Positions 48,401 through 58,072 of a stretch of 64,000 nt of DNA are shown here, piece by piece. Location: assembly GCA_030267965.1 (NCBI GenBank), contig BRYA01000107.1:1-64000 (forward strand). The letters are read 5' to 3'. Position numbers and translations under genes: made by a program. This stretch comes from Triparma columacea (Eukaryota; Sar; Bolidophyceae; Parmales; Triparmaceae). Within the stretch, counting starts at the first letter, position 1, and each line of letters opens with the position of its first letter. The notes under the pieces were generated by a model that did not search any database, was not told the DNA's origin, and saw only the letters and a program-made list of their open reading frames with translations.

Positions 48401-48988
48401 ACAGCGAGCTCCGCAGGGAGAGCAGCATCCACGGGGGCGTCCCCATCGCCGTCAGACACATTGAGAGCGTTATGAGGATGGCGGAGGCACACGCGAGGAT
48501 GCATTTGAGGGAGTACGTTAGGGAGGACGATATGGACGTTGCGATTAGGGTCATGGTGGAAAGCTTCATCGACTCCCAGAAGTTCAGGTGAGTGAGGGGG
48601 GGGAGGCGAAGGAGGGGGGGCGCGCTAGGTTGACACTGCGCAGCACAAGAAAACAAACTAAATTCTCAACATCCGTCCTTTCTCTCTCCACCCCAGCGTT
48701 CGGCGTGCCCTTAAGAAGGGTTTCAGCAAGTACCTCGTAAGCGACAGTGACAAGACCCACCTCCTCCTCCACGCTCTCAACCAGCTCGTCAAGGAGAACT
48801 ACACGTACCTGCAGCTCAAGAACGAGGACGTCAGCGAGATCAGGGTCTTCGTGGACGAGTTTGAGCAGAAGGCGAAGGATATGAACATATTTGACGTTAC
48901 CAACTTTTATGGGAGCGGGGAATTCAAGGATGCTAGCTATAGTATCGACGCTAAGAACGGGGTCATTTGGAGACCTATCACGAATTAA
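45492..48988 (+). CDS. MCM2: DNA replication licensing factor MCM2
   Basis: Six exons: 45492-46268, 46424-46584, 46700-47386, 47523-47945, 48039-48587, 48697-48988; 962 aa. The acidic N-terminus (many Asp/Glu blocks, aa 1-250) is typical of MCM2, which binds histones there. The zinc finger CVRC...CANC lies near aa 376-402. The AAA+ core has Walker [10 protein letters not shown] (about 570), Walker [10 protein letters not shown] (about 631) and the arginine finger in ILQRFDCL (about 697), with Gln where SRFD usually has Ser. The C-terminal winged-helix part follows. MCM2 is one subunit of the MCM2-7 helicase loaded at replication origins. Introns end in TCGCTTCGCTYATCGCAG-type acceptors. The ATG directly follows an acceptor-like CAG. 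Confidence 0.95.
47449..47471 (+). repeat. Pentanucleotide (GCATT)n in MCM2 intron 3
   Basis: Four to five copies of GCATT lie within the 136-nt intron, a simple sequence repeat with no coding effect. Confidence 0.8.
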
Positions 48989-49136
48989 ACGTTGGGGGGT
49001 GTAAAGGGGGAAGGGAGGAGGAGGGAGGGAGGGGGGGCGGGCGGGCGGGTATAAAGTAAAGTGTTTTGCTTTCGTCAAAAAAGAAAAAGGTTTTAGGATC
49101 CTTCAAAAAAGTCCCCTCCCCCCTCCCCTCCCTTCT

Positions 49137-49722
49137 TTAGAAACCGTGCAGAATAATGCTATCCTTAAGGCATATCTCTTGATCAACCAGGAACTCTTGA
49201 ACGTTCGTCCTCTGGTCCCCACTAAGTTGTATAACCTCCCCGACTTCCTCGTCTTTCTGGACGGCACCGTTGCAGGAAAAGTTCTTCTTGAACGCCTTGC
49301 AGATACGCTTCATGTCTAAATCGTCGGCGAGACCGGCGACTGTTGTGATACATTTACGACCGTTACTATTGATTGTAAGGGTAAGTTGTGTGTGGGATAG
49401 GGAGGTGAGTGTGGGAAATGGAGTCGTGTGTGTTTGGGCCTCCATTTTTTGTGAAATTGTGAACGTTTGAGAAGATTTGAACACTTACCGTTGCTGTACA
49501 CGTACATGAACTTTCTCCTCACCATTACCATTATCTTTAGCATCGTCAAATGCGTTAAAACTGAGGGAGAAATAAAAGGAGGGGAGGAAGAAGGAATGAA
49601 GGGTGAGCTTTTGGAGACAATAATAGGGCTGCATGACACAATAGGAGGATGATAGAGATAAGAGATGGGCATATTAGGGATACAAGAGGGGGTGCTCACT
49701 TTGAGAACTGTACGTCAGTCAT
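49137..49722 (-). CDS. EIF1: Translation initiation factor eIF1 (SUI1)
   Basis: Three exons: 49722-49700 (23 nt), 49560-49489, 49365-49137; 107 aa, close to the usual 108-113. The joined protein starts MTDVQFSNFNAFDDA and continues EEKVHVRVQQRNGRK, the conserved eIF1 pattern. It then runs through TTVAGLADD, AFKKNFSCNG, EVIQLSGDQR and the end IILHGF. eIF1 binds the 40S subunit near the P site and controls start-codon selection. An alternative single-frame reading beginning MEAQTHTT is intron sequence. The gene is convergent with MCM2, 148 bp apart. Confidence 0.93.
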
Positions 49723-50070
49723 TATGAGGGTTAAGATGAATGACTCTTGGGTTAGGAGACGAGAATTTGCCAAAAATGGAAGAAGGAAGGGGAGAAAAAA
49801 GACAAAAGAGAGTACCAACACTGTGAGACAGTTTGAGGGTGGTTATTGTACAGGGAGGAGTATTTTGGTCCAACATCGTGCGTTCATATTGCTATCAACT
49901 CATTTACACAACGCATTGATAAGGGTTACAGTAGAATATCTCTCAGTTGAATCTCTCGACAACGGTTGTGATAACGGCCTCTAAATTTCCCTCATCTCTC
50001 TGTCCTACCTTTAAACCACATATTCCTTTTGGTAACTACTAACAATCGCCCGCTACCTCCACAGAATCTA
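49723..50070. promoter_or_regulatory. Divergent intergenic region
   Basis: These 348 bp lie between divergent eIF1 and the small membrane protein gene. They contain no supportable exon. The sequence CTACCTCCACAG just before 50071 resembles an acceptor, so a 5' UTR intron is possible for the downstream gene. Confidence 0.4.
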
Positions 50071-50673
50071 ATGGCTAAAGGAAAAGGAGGACAAAGTCAG
50101 AAAAAGGATAAAGAGACCAAGGAGCAGAGGAAGGCCAGACTCCAGGCTGAGAAGCAGTCCATCGAGCAGGTGAGACCGTTAGAGGCCCTTGTTGTGGAGG
50201 GAGGACACAGGCTTTGAGGAACGGGAGAGAATTACGATTCAAGGAGTGCAAGGGTGTGGGGGGTGGCGGGGTCATTTGTCATTTATTTTGGAAACATTCC
50301 AACATGTAAAGTTCCACTATATTTCCTCCAACCCCTTCCTCAACTCTTCCAACCCCCCCCCCCCCGCCCATTCCAGTGCACGAAGCTCCTTCCCTACGCT
50401 GGTATATTCCTGCTAATCCTAACTCTCCTATTTTGTCTCTACGTAAATTCCGTCCCCCCCACTCTCCCTTCCATTTCCCCCGATCCCCCCCAACAACACA
50501 CCACCATAAACCTCGCTGATTACTCTTTGGAAGAGCTAAGGGATATGGCGAAGAAAAGTGGAGACGATAGGTTCTTGGAACAGGTTGAGAAATACGCAGT
50601 ACAGAGTGGAAGGGAGGGTGGAGAGGATGGGGATGAGACGGGGGAGGAGGAGGGGGAGACGGAGGAGTTATAA
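50071..50673 (+). CDS. Small single-pass membrane protein
   Basis: Two exons: 50071-50169 and 50377-50673; 131 aa. The N-terminal 33 residues are basic and polar (MAKGKGGQSQKKDKETKEQR). One strong transmembrane helix (AGIFLLILTLLFCLYV) follows, then a Pro-rich linker and a helical acidic tail (LADYSLEELRDMAKKSGDDR) ending in Glu/Gly repeats. The start at 50071 is the first ATG of the basic N-terminus; an upstream in-frame codon at 50029 belongs to the leader. The topology resembles small ER membrane proteins, but I cannot assign a family. A decayed copy of its 3' half lies immediately downstream. Confidence 0.6.
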
Positions 50674-50684
50674 AACCCTCTAAG

Positions 50685-50937
50685 TTCTGTCTCTATGTGA
50701 ATGAAGTCACACCTTCAATCCCTGAAATAAACCCACCGATCCAACCACAACAACACACCACCATTAAACCTGGCGGATTTTACTCTTTAGAGGAAGTAAG
50801 GGATATGGCGAGGAAGAGTGTTCGACGATAGTTTCTTGTAACAGGTTGAAGAAATACACAGTACAGAGTGGAAGGGAGGGTGGTGGAGTAGGGGATGAGG
50901 GAGGGGAGGATGAGGGTGAGACGGAGGAACTTTAATA
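50685..50937 (+). pseudogene. Decayed partial duplicate of the 131-aa membrane protein gene
   Basis: This segment aligns with the second exon of the preceding gene from CTCTACGTAAATTCC onward. Shared blocks include CAACAACACACCACCAT, AGGGATATGGCGA, CAGTACAGAGTGGAAGGGA and the final GAGACGGAGGA. It has frameshifting differences and an early stop (for example GTTCGACGATAG), and it lacks the first exon and the transmembrane helix. It is a tandem 3' duplicate that has lost coding capacity. Confidence 0.8.
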
Positions 50938-51233
50938 ACAAGGGAGAAGTGTGTGTGTGTGGGGGGGGGGAGGTTAAAGGGTATACTGAGTTAAGTATTA
51001 AGACCGGGACATAATCAAAATAGACCTGATTGCTATCAAAGCTCGTTTTATTTTTTTTCATCTTTTACCCCAACCCCCTCCACCTCCTTCCCCTCTTCCT
51101 TTGTCGATGGTAGCCTATCTAAAGATTGCCTTCTCTCACTCTCCGTACCATGACCGTCCTCTGCCACCCGACGTGCATTCCTATCATTTGCCTTCCTTGT
51201 CTCCTGTTTTGACGAGAGGTGTGCCGAGTTTCG
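50938..51233. other. Spacer, nothing supported
   Basis: About 296 bp between the decayed duplicate and the 3' end of the Kir-like gene. It has a short GT/G run near 50948-50970 and otherwise no feature I can support; it probably includes both 3' UTRs. Confidence 0.4.
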
Positions 51234-52529
51234 TTAGCTGTTTTGTGCGCTTTGTTTTTTCATAGCGTAGCTGCACTTCTCGAACCCTCCCCCCTCCTCC
51301 TCAATGCTCACCTCGTCCTTGGTTTTCTTGATGACGTTACTAACCGCGCTGCTTTTCCTTCCAATCTCGCTCTCAACGTGAACGATCCTATTAAACGTGT
51401 CGCTATTTGTGACTAATCTCTTCGACCCTATCTCTTTTCTGACGTTCGTCGGTGCCCCATGTGGGTGTGGTATGAAACCGAAGATCTTCATGGGGTTACG
51501 ATTAGAAAGCTCCTCGACCGTGGCGGTCCTGAAACTTATCTGATCCTCGAATTTTGTTTGCGACAAGATTTGGGGGACTCGCGCCCTCATTAATGGATCA
51601 GCGTCTATATGAGGACCCATTATCATCATGTTGAAGCCCTCCAGCCTTGTGTAATGCTGGACTTCGCTGATTGCTGTCCCGTTCGCGTCCTGTGCCACGA
51701 GCGAGCAGGATACGTGTACCATGTTGTCCATTGTCGCCCCGCCGTTTTCAGAGTGGAACGGGCTGTCCTTATCTATCTTATGCCTAATTGTTATGGTCGG
51801 GTTGCCGGACCATTTGGCGTATGTGCCACCGCCAACGAGCGGGATCTTGACGAAGCTCCCGTTGTTCAGGCAAACGTCAACTCTAACCTCCGGGTGAACG
51901 AGGATGGTAGTCTTGGGCCTGAGGAGGCGGATGCGGAGCGTCATTTCTTCGTCGCTCAGCACGCAGTGGTGGGAGAATGCGACCTGTTGAAGTGGGCGAA
52001 GAGCCCGGACAACGACCAATGAAGATGCTACGCATACAAAGAGGAAGTGGAGGTATCCTTCAAAAAGTAGAATTGTTGCACCAAGGGCAGTAAGGGTCTC
52101 CGGGTCGTCCCCTGCAGACAGGAAGGAGAACTGCTCAGGGTCCCACTCCGCCAGCCCCGTTACCGCACGAATGCTAGCAACGAGGCAGCGGTCAAATGTG
52201 TTAGGCCTGACGCCAGAGGTGATGCTTAGCAGTACTGCAAACCAACAAAATATCGCCACTTCTAGGAAGAGGTATAAGATGAGAAGCGAAGGCATTGTGG
52301 CTTCTAAAGATAGCAGAGCCCACAAATCTATCCAAAATCCCGGGCTGAATTTCGACTCGTCGCCAATTCGTTCGTAGAAGTCATGATATTGCTTCATCCA
52401 ATTCCATCGGTATGAAGTATCGAAGTACTCAAGAGAATCCTCATGGTACGGATTGGCAGTGTTCATGTCTGTCACTTTCGCATCCCCCCCGGTGGTGTCC
52501 GCACCAGCCACTTTAGCGCCCCCTCCCAT
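51234..52529 (-). CDS. Kir-like membrane protein without the K+ selectivity filter
   Basis: Single exon, 431 aa, from the first ATG at 52529. Two membrane regions (about aa 80-105, ending VAIFCWFAVLLS, and about 150-180, with LLFEGYLHFLFVCVASSLVVV) are followed by an inward-rectifier C-terminal domain. The signs are RPLQQVAFSHHCVL, PEVRVDVCL, ITIRHKIDKDSPF and the later SEVQHYTRLEGF, which match the cytoplasmic immunoglobulin-like domain of Kir/KirBac channels. The pore-loop position reads SIRAVTGLAEWDP, where Kir channels have a TxGYG filter, so K+ selectivity is probably lost. The protein may be a regulatory or non-conducting relative, or conduct another ion. The C-terminal tail is Lys/Glu/Ser-rich. 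Confidence 0.68.
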   Translation of the reverse strand: MGGGAKVAGADTTGGDAKVTDMNTANPYHEDSLEYFDTSYRWNWMKQYHDFYERIGDESKFSPGFWIDLWALLSLEATMPSLLILYLFLEVAIFCWFAVLLSITSGVRPNTFDRCLVASIRAVTGLAEWDPEQFSFLSAGDDPETLTALGATILLFEGYLHFLFVCVASSLVVVRALRPLQQVAFSHHCVLSDEEMTLRIRLLRPKTTILVHPEVRVDVCLNNGSFVKIPLVGGGTYAKWSGNPTITIRHKIDKDSPFHSENGGATMDNMVHVSCSLVAQDANGTAISEVQHYTRLEGFNMMIMGPHIDADPLMRARVPQILSQTKFEDQISFRTATVEELSNRNPMKIFGFIPHPHGAPTNVRKEIGSKRLVTNSDTFNRIVHVESEIGRKSSAVSNVIKKTKDEVSIEEEGGGFEKCSYAMKKQSAQNS

Positions 52530-52761
52530 CTTATCACTGATCACTGTTGGTAATACAAATTGCTTTGACTATGGGTGGGCAAGGGTGGAGAAATTGAATT
52601 TCTTGGTGGTGAGGAGTGGAATTCATTTAAAGGGAATAAGAAGTAAAGGTTTAATTAACGAAGGCGTAATTATTCCTGAGATTCCCCGCCCCCTTCCACC
52701 TCCCCCTTCCCCCTCGTCCACCCCCTTTCTGTGGATTGATGTCGTTATTTGTTCCTCCCGT

Positions 52762-53854
<1,093 letters not shown>

Positions 53855-54584
53855 CTTAAGCGCTGATTTATGAAAAAAGTCTTAAATTCTGAAAAAAGTC
53901 TGTTCTTCTTAAAATTGTTTGGTCATTGCCAATGGGACCAAACTAAGGGAAAGTAGGGAAAATTTGACCGAAAGAGGGGAAAACGACAATCGATTGTGCT
54001 CTACCTACGCCTTCTTACGGTAGGAGGTAGCACGGCGAAATATAAAAAGTAGTGGAAAACGATGATGCATAATTTCCCCTACTTTCCCCAAAGGCCCAAA
54101 CAAAGTTCTTTCATCTGCCATCAGGATTCGGCTGAGATTTCTGCCACATTTTTGGTGAGATTTCAAAACACACAATACATCGTTGTTTACACATCGTTAC
54201 GGCATATATACATACATCATACATCATAGTATGTGCCCTCAAATCTTCCAAAAACGTCCTTATAACTACATTTACAACACCTCGGAACGTCCGTCCATGG
54301 GATTCATTGATATATGAAAATGTGCATACAATATAGTGGATTAAGCATTCGGTTTCAACATTAAATATACGTGACGTGCAGGTACATTGACGCGTAGTTG
54401 ATGAACTGCCACACGGAATCTGGCATCTGTAAATACATTCTTTTCGAGGGTCACCTATTTTCTATCTCTCTCTTTTATCTCTCGAAAAACACACACTTTA
54501 CAAAACGCTTCAAACCTCAATCCTAACCTCCCCCACCCCTTCCCCCCTCCCCCCCTTCCCCCAGTGTAACAATATAAATTAAAG
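53855..54584. promoter_or_regulatory. Intergenic region, promoters only
   Basis: About 730 bp separates divergent YOP1 and thioredoxin. The sequence is AT-leaning with no supportable exon. It holds a repeat-like pair of GGGAAAATT-type segments near 53955-54080 (AAGTAGGGAAAATTT and its inverted form AATTTCCCCTACTTT), about 110 bp apart, which could form a loose inverted repeat. Confidence 0.4.
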
Positions 54585-54896
54585 ATGGTAAAGATGTGCA
54601 CCTCCCAAGAAGATTTCACCTCCGAGGTTTCCAAGTCCTGTCTAACAGTCGTAGATTTCACCGCCTCCTGGTGCGGTCCCTGTCAGATGATCGGTCCCAA
54701 GTTCATCGCCGCCGCAGAGAAGTACACGACCGTGAACTTCATAAAGGTTGACGTTGACGAGTGCGAAGATGTGGCGGCGGAGTGCGGGATATCAGCCATG
54801 CCTACGTTCCAGTTTTATAAGGACGGGAAGAAGGTTGACGACTTCTGCGGGGCTGATGAGGGGCAACTTATCCAGAGGATCGAGAAGAACATGTAG
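54585..54896 (+). CDS. Thioredoxin
   Basis: Single exon, 103 aa, the normal length of a classical cytosolic thioredoxin. The active site WCGPC is at residues 29-33 (FTASWCGPCQMIGP). The conserved Asp before it (VVDF), the KVDVDECEDVA segment and the cis-Pro in ISAMPTFQFYKDG are present. No targeting peptide is seen, so a cytosolic (h-type) location is likely. It reduces protein disulfides using electrons from thioredoxin reductase. A pyrimidine-rich CCCAG just upstream (near 54560) may be a 5' UTR acceptor or simply leader sequence. Confidence 0.95.
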   Translation: MVKMCTSQEDFTSEVSKSCLTVVDFTASWCGPCQMIGPKFIAAAEKYTTVNFIKVDVDECEDVAAECGISAMPTFQFYKDGKKVDDFCGADEGQLIQRIEKNM

Positions 54897-55378
54897 AGGA
54901 GAGAGAGATAGAGAGAGAGAGATAGAGAACGGGGGTTTGGGGGAAAGGGGGGGGGGGTGGGGGGGAGCTTTAACATGTGGTGTCTTGCGCAGTGACCGGT
55001 TTCCTTCCGCAATAACCTAAATTTTTACTAAAAAAACGTACAGTAGTGCTTATCACCTCGTGGACCTCACGTTCTCTCACACCCTTCTTTGTCCTGGTTG
55101 GCATCCTCCTGTTGTTACGAAAGAACAGTGTTCAAATTCCTAACGTAATCCTCCCTCCCATAATTCCCCCCCTTTCAATCCTCTTCCCCCCTCTCTCTTT
55201 AGTAATCCCCTCTCCCCTTCCAAACCCGTTCAACAACCTCCCCGTTAATTTATCTTTCCTAATAACCGCAACATCCCTCCCGCTTTACAGGTCTCTTTCA
55301 ACCTCGGTCATAACCCCAAAATCCAACCATAATCCTCCCTCCCATCCCCCCGTTCTCCAAACACCTCTTCCCCTCCTT
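54897..55378. other. Spacer containing a decayed 3' duplicate
   Basis: About 480 bp between the thioredoxin stop and the secreted Ser-rich gene stop. It starts with a GAGA-rich and a G-run stretch (54900-54965). The remainder is T/C-rich. The part at about 55225-55312 is a decayed copy of the 3' end of the neighbouring minus-strand gene, described separately. Confidence 0.5.
55225..55312 (-). pseudogene. Decayed duplicate of the 3' end of the secreted Ser-rich gene
   Basis: On the plus strand, 55225-55312 aligns with 55405-55490 at an offset of about 180 bp. Shared blocks include ACAACCTCCCCG, TCCTAATAACC, CAACATC, GCTTTACAG and TTTCAACC. The matching part of the intact gene encodes its last 30-40 residues. 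The copy has indels and no reading frame, so it is a relic. Confidence 0.7.
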
Positions 55379-56335
55379 TCAGTTATCTCCTCTTCCTTTA
55401 TAAACCTTTTTAACAACCTCCCCCGTAATTTTATCTCTCCTAATAACCACAACATCACCGCCTGCTTTACAGTCTTTTTCAACCGCCGTCATGAACATGT
55501 TTACTATCCTATTCTCATCTTTACCCTTTTCACTGTTCGAAGTTAGAGAGGAGTCGTTGTTAATCATGGTCATTATAATAACACTACATTTACCCACCAC
55601 TATTGGTTTATCCACGCTAGTGTAATCACTACCAACACTATCAAACGACGTTGATTTACCAGAGGGGTGTTGTAGTAATACCGATGATATGTAATATGGT
55701 GATGAGGGTAGAGATGAATATAGGAGGTTTTTAGAGGAGGAGGATGATGAGGTGTGGATATGGTTGGATGAAGGTTGGGGGGGGTGGAAGGGGTTTGTTA
55801 TATCTTGGTTATGTGAGAATGGTGGATTCTTAAGGAGGGATTTTGAACTCGTCGTGTCTGAAAGGAAGGAGGGTGGACGGGTGTTACTACTTGAAGGTAA
55901 TTGTGGGGGGGAGGTAACATCTGAGGATGAGGATGATGAGGTTTCAGGGAGGCGGTTACGGGTGTAGAGGAGGCGGCTTATGATCTTGTCTAGGTTTGGG
56001 GTTTTTACGACACCGGGGGAGTCGGGTGATAGGTAACTCATCCTTGATGACCTTGAAGTTAATATTGAGGAAAGGTCACAGAGGAAGTTCTCAACGTGAC
56101 CCTGGTTACCTACGGCTGCTACGAGCTCACCGGTGGGGAGGATGAGGACAAGGTGGTTCGAGGGGGAGGTGGAGATTAGCTGGGAGGTTGGAGTCTGGAG
56201 GAGAGTGTCGTGGAGGAGGTAGGTATGGGTGGAGGTGGAGTAGGAGAGGATTGTAGATGCGGGAGTTGTGGGGAATGGAAGAAGGAGGAGTAGAAGGAGA
56301 AGGAGAATGAGGCGAGAGAAGCTATTGGTTGTCAT
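55379..56335 (-). CDS. Secreted Ser-rich protein of unknown function
   Basis: Single exon, 318 aa. A very clear signal peptide (FSRLILLLLLLLLLPFPTTPA) starts at the ATG at 56335. The mature N-terminal part has a short beta-like region (HLVLILPTGELVAAVGNQGH) and one Cys segment. A long Ser/Pro/Thr/Asn-rich middle follows (about aa 130-225). The C-terminus has a second folded part (VVGKCSVIIMTMINNDS; NMFMTAVEKDCKAGGDVVVIR). No family is recognised. A secreted or vesicle-lumen role is likely from the signal peptide. Its 3' end has a decayed duplicate immediately downstream. Confidence 0.55.
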   Translation of the reverse strand: MTTNSFSRLILLLLLLLLLPFPTTPASTILSYSTSTHTYLLHDTLLQTPTSQLISTSPSNHLVLILPTGELVAAVGNQGHVENFLCDLSSILTSRSSRMSYLSPDSPGVVKTPNLDKIISRLLYTRNRLPETSSSSSSDVTSPPQLPSSSNTRPPSFLSDTTSSKSLLKNPPFSHNQDITNPFHPPQPSSNHIHTSSSSSSKNLLYSSLPSSPYYISSVLLQHPSGKSTSFDSVGSDYTSVDKPIVVGKCSVIIMTMINNDSSLTSNSEKGKDENRIVNMFMTAVEKDCKAGGDVVVIRRDKITGEVVKKVYKGRGDN

Positions 56336-57335
56336 TTTCGGAGGATTGGTGATGGTAATGGGGTGATGGTAATGGGGAGAGGTGACGGGATGTGGAGTTG
56401 TTGGTGGGAGAATATTTTGTTGTGAGTATTTGTAGTATTAGTGCTGAAGTTGGTTATAGTTGGATATTAGTTGGTGGGTAGTCGGATTGTAGTTGTATAG
56501 TAGTTGTTGAAGTCTATAAATTTGGGTAGGGACCTAGGTGAGTTTTGTGACTGTTTTGTGACTGTATTGCACGTATTTGAAGCAACAGCTGTGTCTGGGT
56601 AATATATTCTGTTGTGTTCGTGGTTGTAGTGAAGGAATGTAGCTGCTTGAGGGTGAATGGGACCCCTTTTTCTGTCTTCTTTTGTTTTTTCCCCCACTTT
56701 CTCTCGGACTCGGAGGCCTCGATCAAACTACCCTTTCACCTCCTCGCCCAAATCCACACCATCTGTTTGGGCCATGTTTGCCGTTTCTAGGTTAGTATAC
56801 TATATACACGATAGCTGACATGGTTATATACGGCATAGCAACAGACTACACACCATAGCTTGTGCTATAACGTCGTTCGAAGATGTAAAAAATGGACCTT
56901 AAAGTCATTGACCTCCCGAAGTGACAAACTGTACTAAATATCCACTAATATTACACATTATACACTTATTGAAGTACTGACAGTGTACACACACATATAA
57001 ACACTACATACACACCCACTGTGCTCGGAATGACACGCAAATTGAGATAATTGAGAAACAGAGAACCACACAGATGACCGCCCCTTGCTTACTATGAGAG
57101 ATCTAAAGGGGTATACAGGGGTGTAGGGAGGTGTAGAGGGGTGTAGAGGGGTTTAGAGGGGTGTAGAGAGATGTAGGAGATGTAGGAGATGCACACACTC
57201 ACACAAACACACACACACACCTACAAACACATACAAACAACACCAACAAACTACAAATCACACACACACACACGCACACCCACACACCCACCCACACAAA
57301 CTTACTCCTAACACCCCCCCTCCCCCCCCCCCCAG
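56336..57335. promoter_or_regulatory. Repeat-rich intergenic kilobase
   Basis: About 1 kb between the divergent secreted gene and the COX5B-like gene. It includes GGTGATGGTAATGGGG repeats (56346-56380), a GGGGTGTAGA-type 10-bp imperfect tandem (57118-57180) and CA-rich runs (57190-57300). The first exon of the COX5B-like gene may lie here. No open frame with protein-like sequence was found, although a 76-codon minus-strand frame (56467-56697) is open by chance. Confidence 0.45.
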
Positions 57336-57681
57336 AACCTCCCGTGCTCTCCCTGCACTTCGGTCCCTCTCCCGTCCCTTTTCCGCCATGAAGGACGTGG
57401 ACGGTCTAATCCCCTCCGACGCCGGGCGCCAAATCGGTCGTCGCGCCGAAGAACTCGAGGCCGAGAAAAGCGGTGTCATCCTCTACAACCGCGACCCCGT
57501 AATTCCCCCGGCAGGACAGGGTTCATACGACAACCCTATTATGGTTCAGAGTGGTCTGCAGGAGAGGGCGGTTGGGTTTGAGGACCCGGGGACTCACGCT
57601 ATTTATTGGTTCAATCTGAATAAGGGGCCGGTTCATTATGTTAAGCAGCTTGATATGTACTTCAAGATGGACCCTGTTTAA
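57336..57681 (+). CDS. COX5B-like mitochondrial protein (first exon not found)
   Basis: The exon starts after a long C-tract acceptor (CCCAG at 57335) and runs to the stop at 57681. It reads SRALPALRSLSRPFSAMKDV, a mitochondrial presequence, then a domain with NPIMVQSGLQERAVGF, AIYWFNLNKGP and the end YFKMDP. This follows the cytochrome c oxidase subunit 5b pattern (NPxxVxS, RxVG, WFxLxKG, YK). The four zinc-binding cysteines of animal and fungal COX5B are missing. The true start is in an upstream exon; the ATG at 57388 is probably internal because the targeting peptide precedes it. If correct, it is a structural subunit of respiratory complex IV. Confidence 0.55.
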
Positions 57682-58072
57682 GGGGAAGGGGGGAGAGGTT
57701 AGATGAGGGGGGAGGTGGTGTGATAACGTATAACACTAAACACACACACGTAAGGAGGAGGAGGGGTGGGGGGGAGGATAGGGGGTTTTGTTTTAGGTGG
57801 AAATCGTGGTGGTGGTGGTGATGGGGGGGTGGGGTTAGGGTGGGTAGGCTGATATGTCAAAGGAGAGGGTAGAGGAGAACGTGGGTGCATTTAGGGATTA
57901 CCCTTAGCACTTTAAACTCTTCCGGGAATAATTTCATCTCTACTTCTTTCACTAAAACAACTCGGGACGTTGGAATTCCCTTTTTACTGTCACCTCACTT
58001 TCTCACCCCCCCATCCCACTTCATTTTTCCAAACACTCCTCCTCCTCCTCCTCCTCCTCCTTCTCCTCCTCG
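57682..58072. other. Intergenic, nothing supported
   Basis: About 390 bp between the COX5B-like gene and the PQ-loop gene. It is G-rich at first (3' UTR with GTGGTGGTGGTGAT) and T/C-rich near the downstream start, ending in a (CTC)n run at 58037-58070 just before the next ATG. Confidence 0.45.

Noticed and set aside
49366..49488. Alternative eIF1 N-terminus beginning MEAQTHTT
   Set aside because: The joined small exons give the canonical eIF1 start, and this stretch is the intron.
56467..56726. Small minus-strand genes upstream of the secreted protein
   Set aside because: Overlapping 70-76 codon frames without recognisable features, in a repeat-rich spacer.
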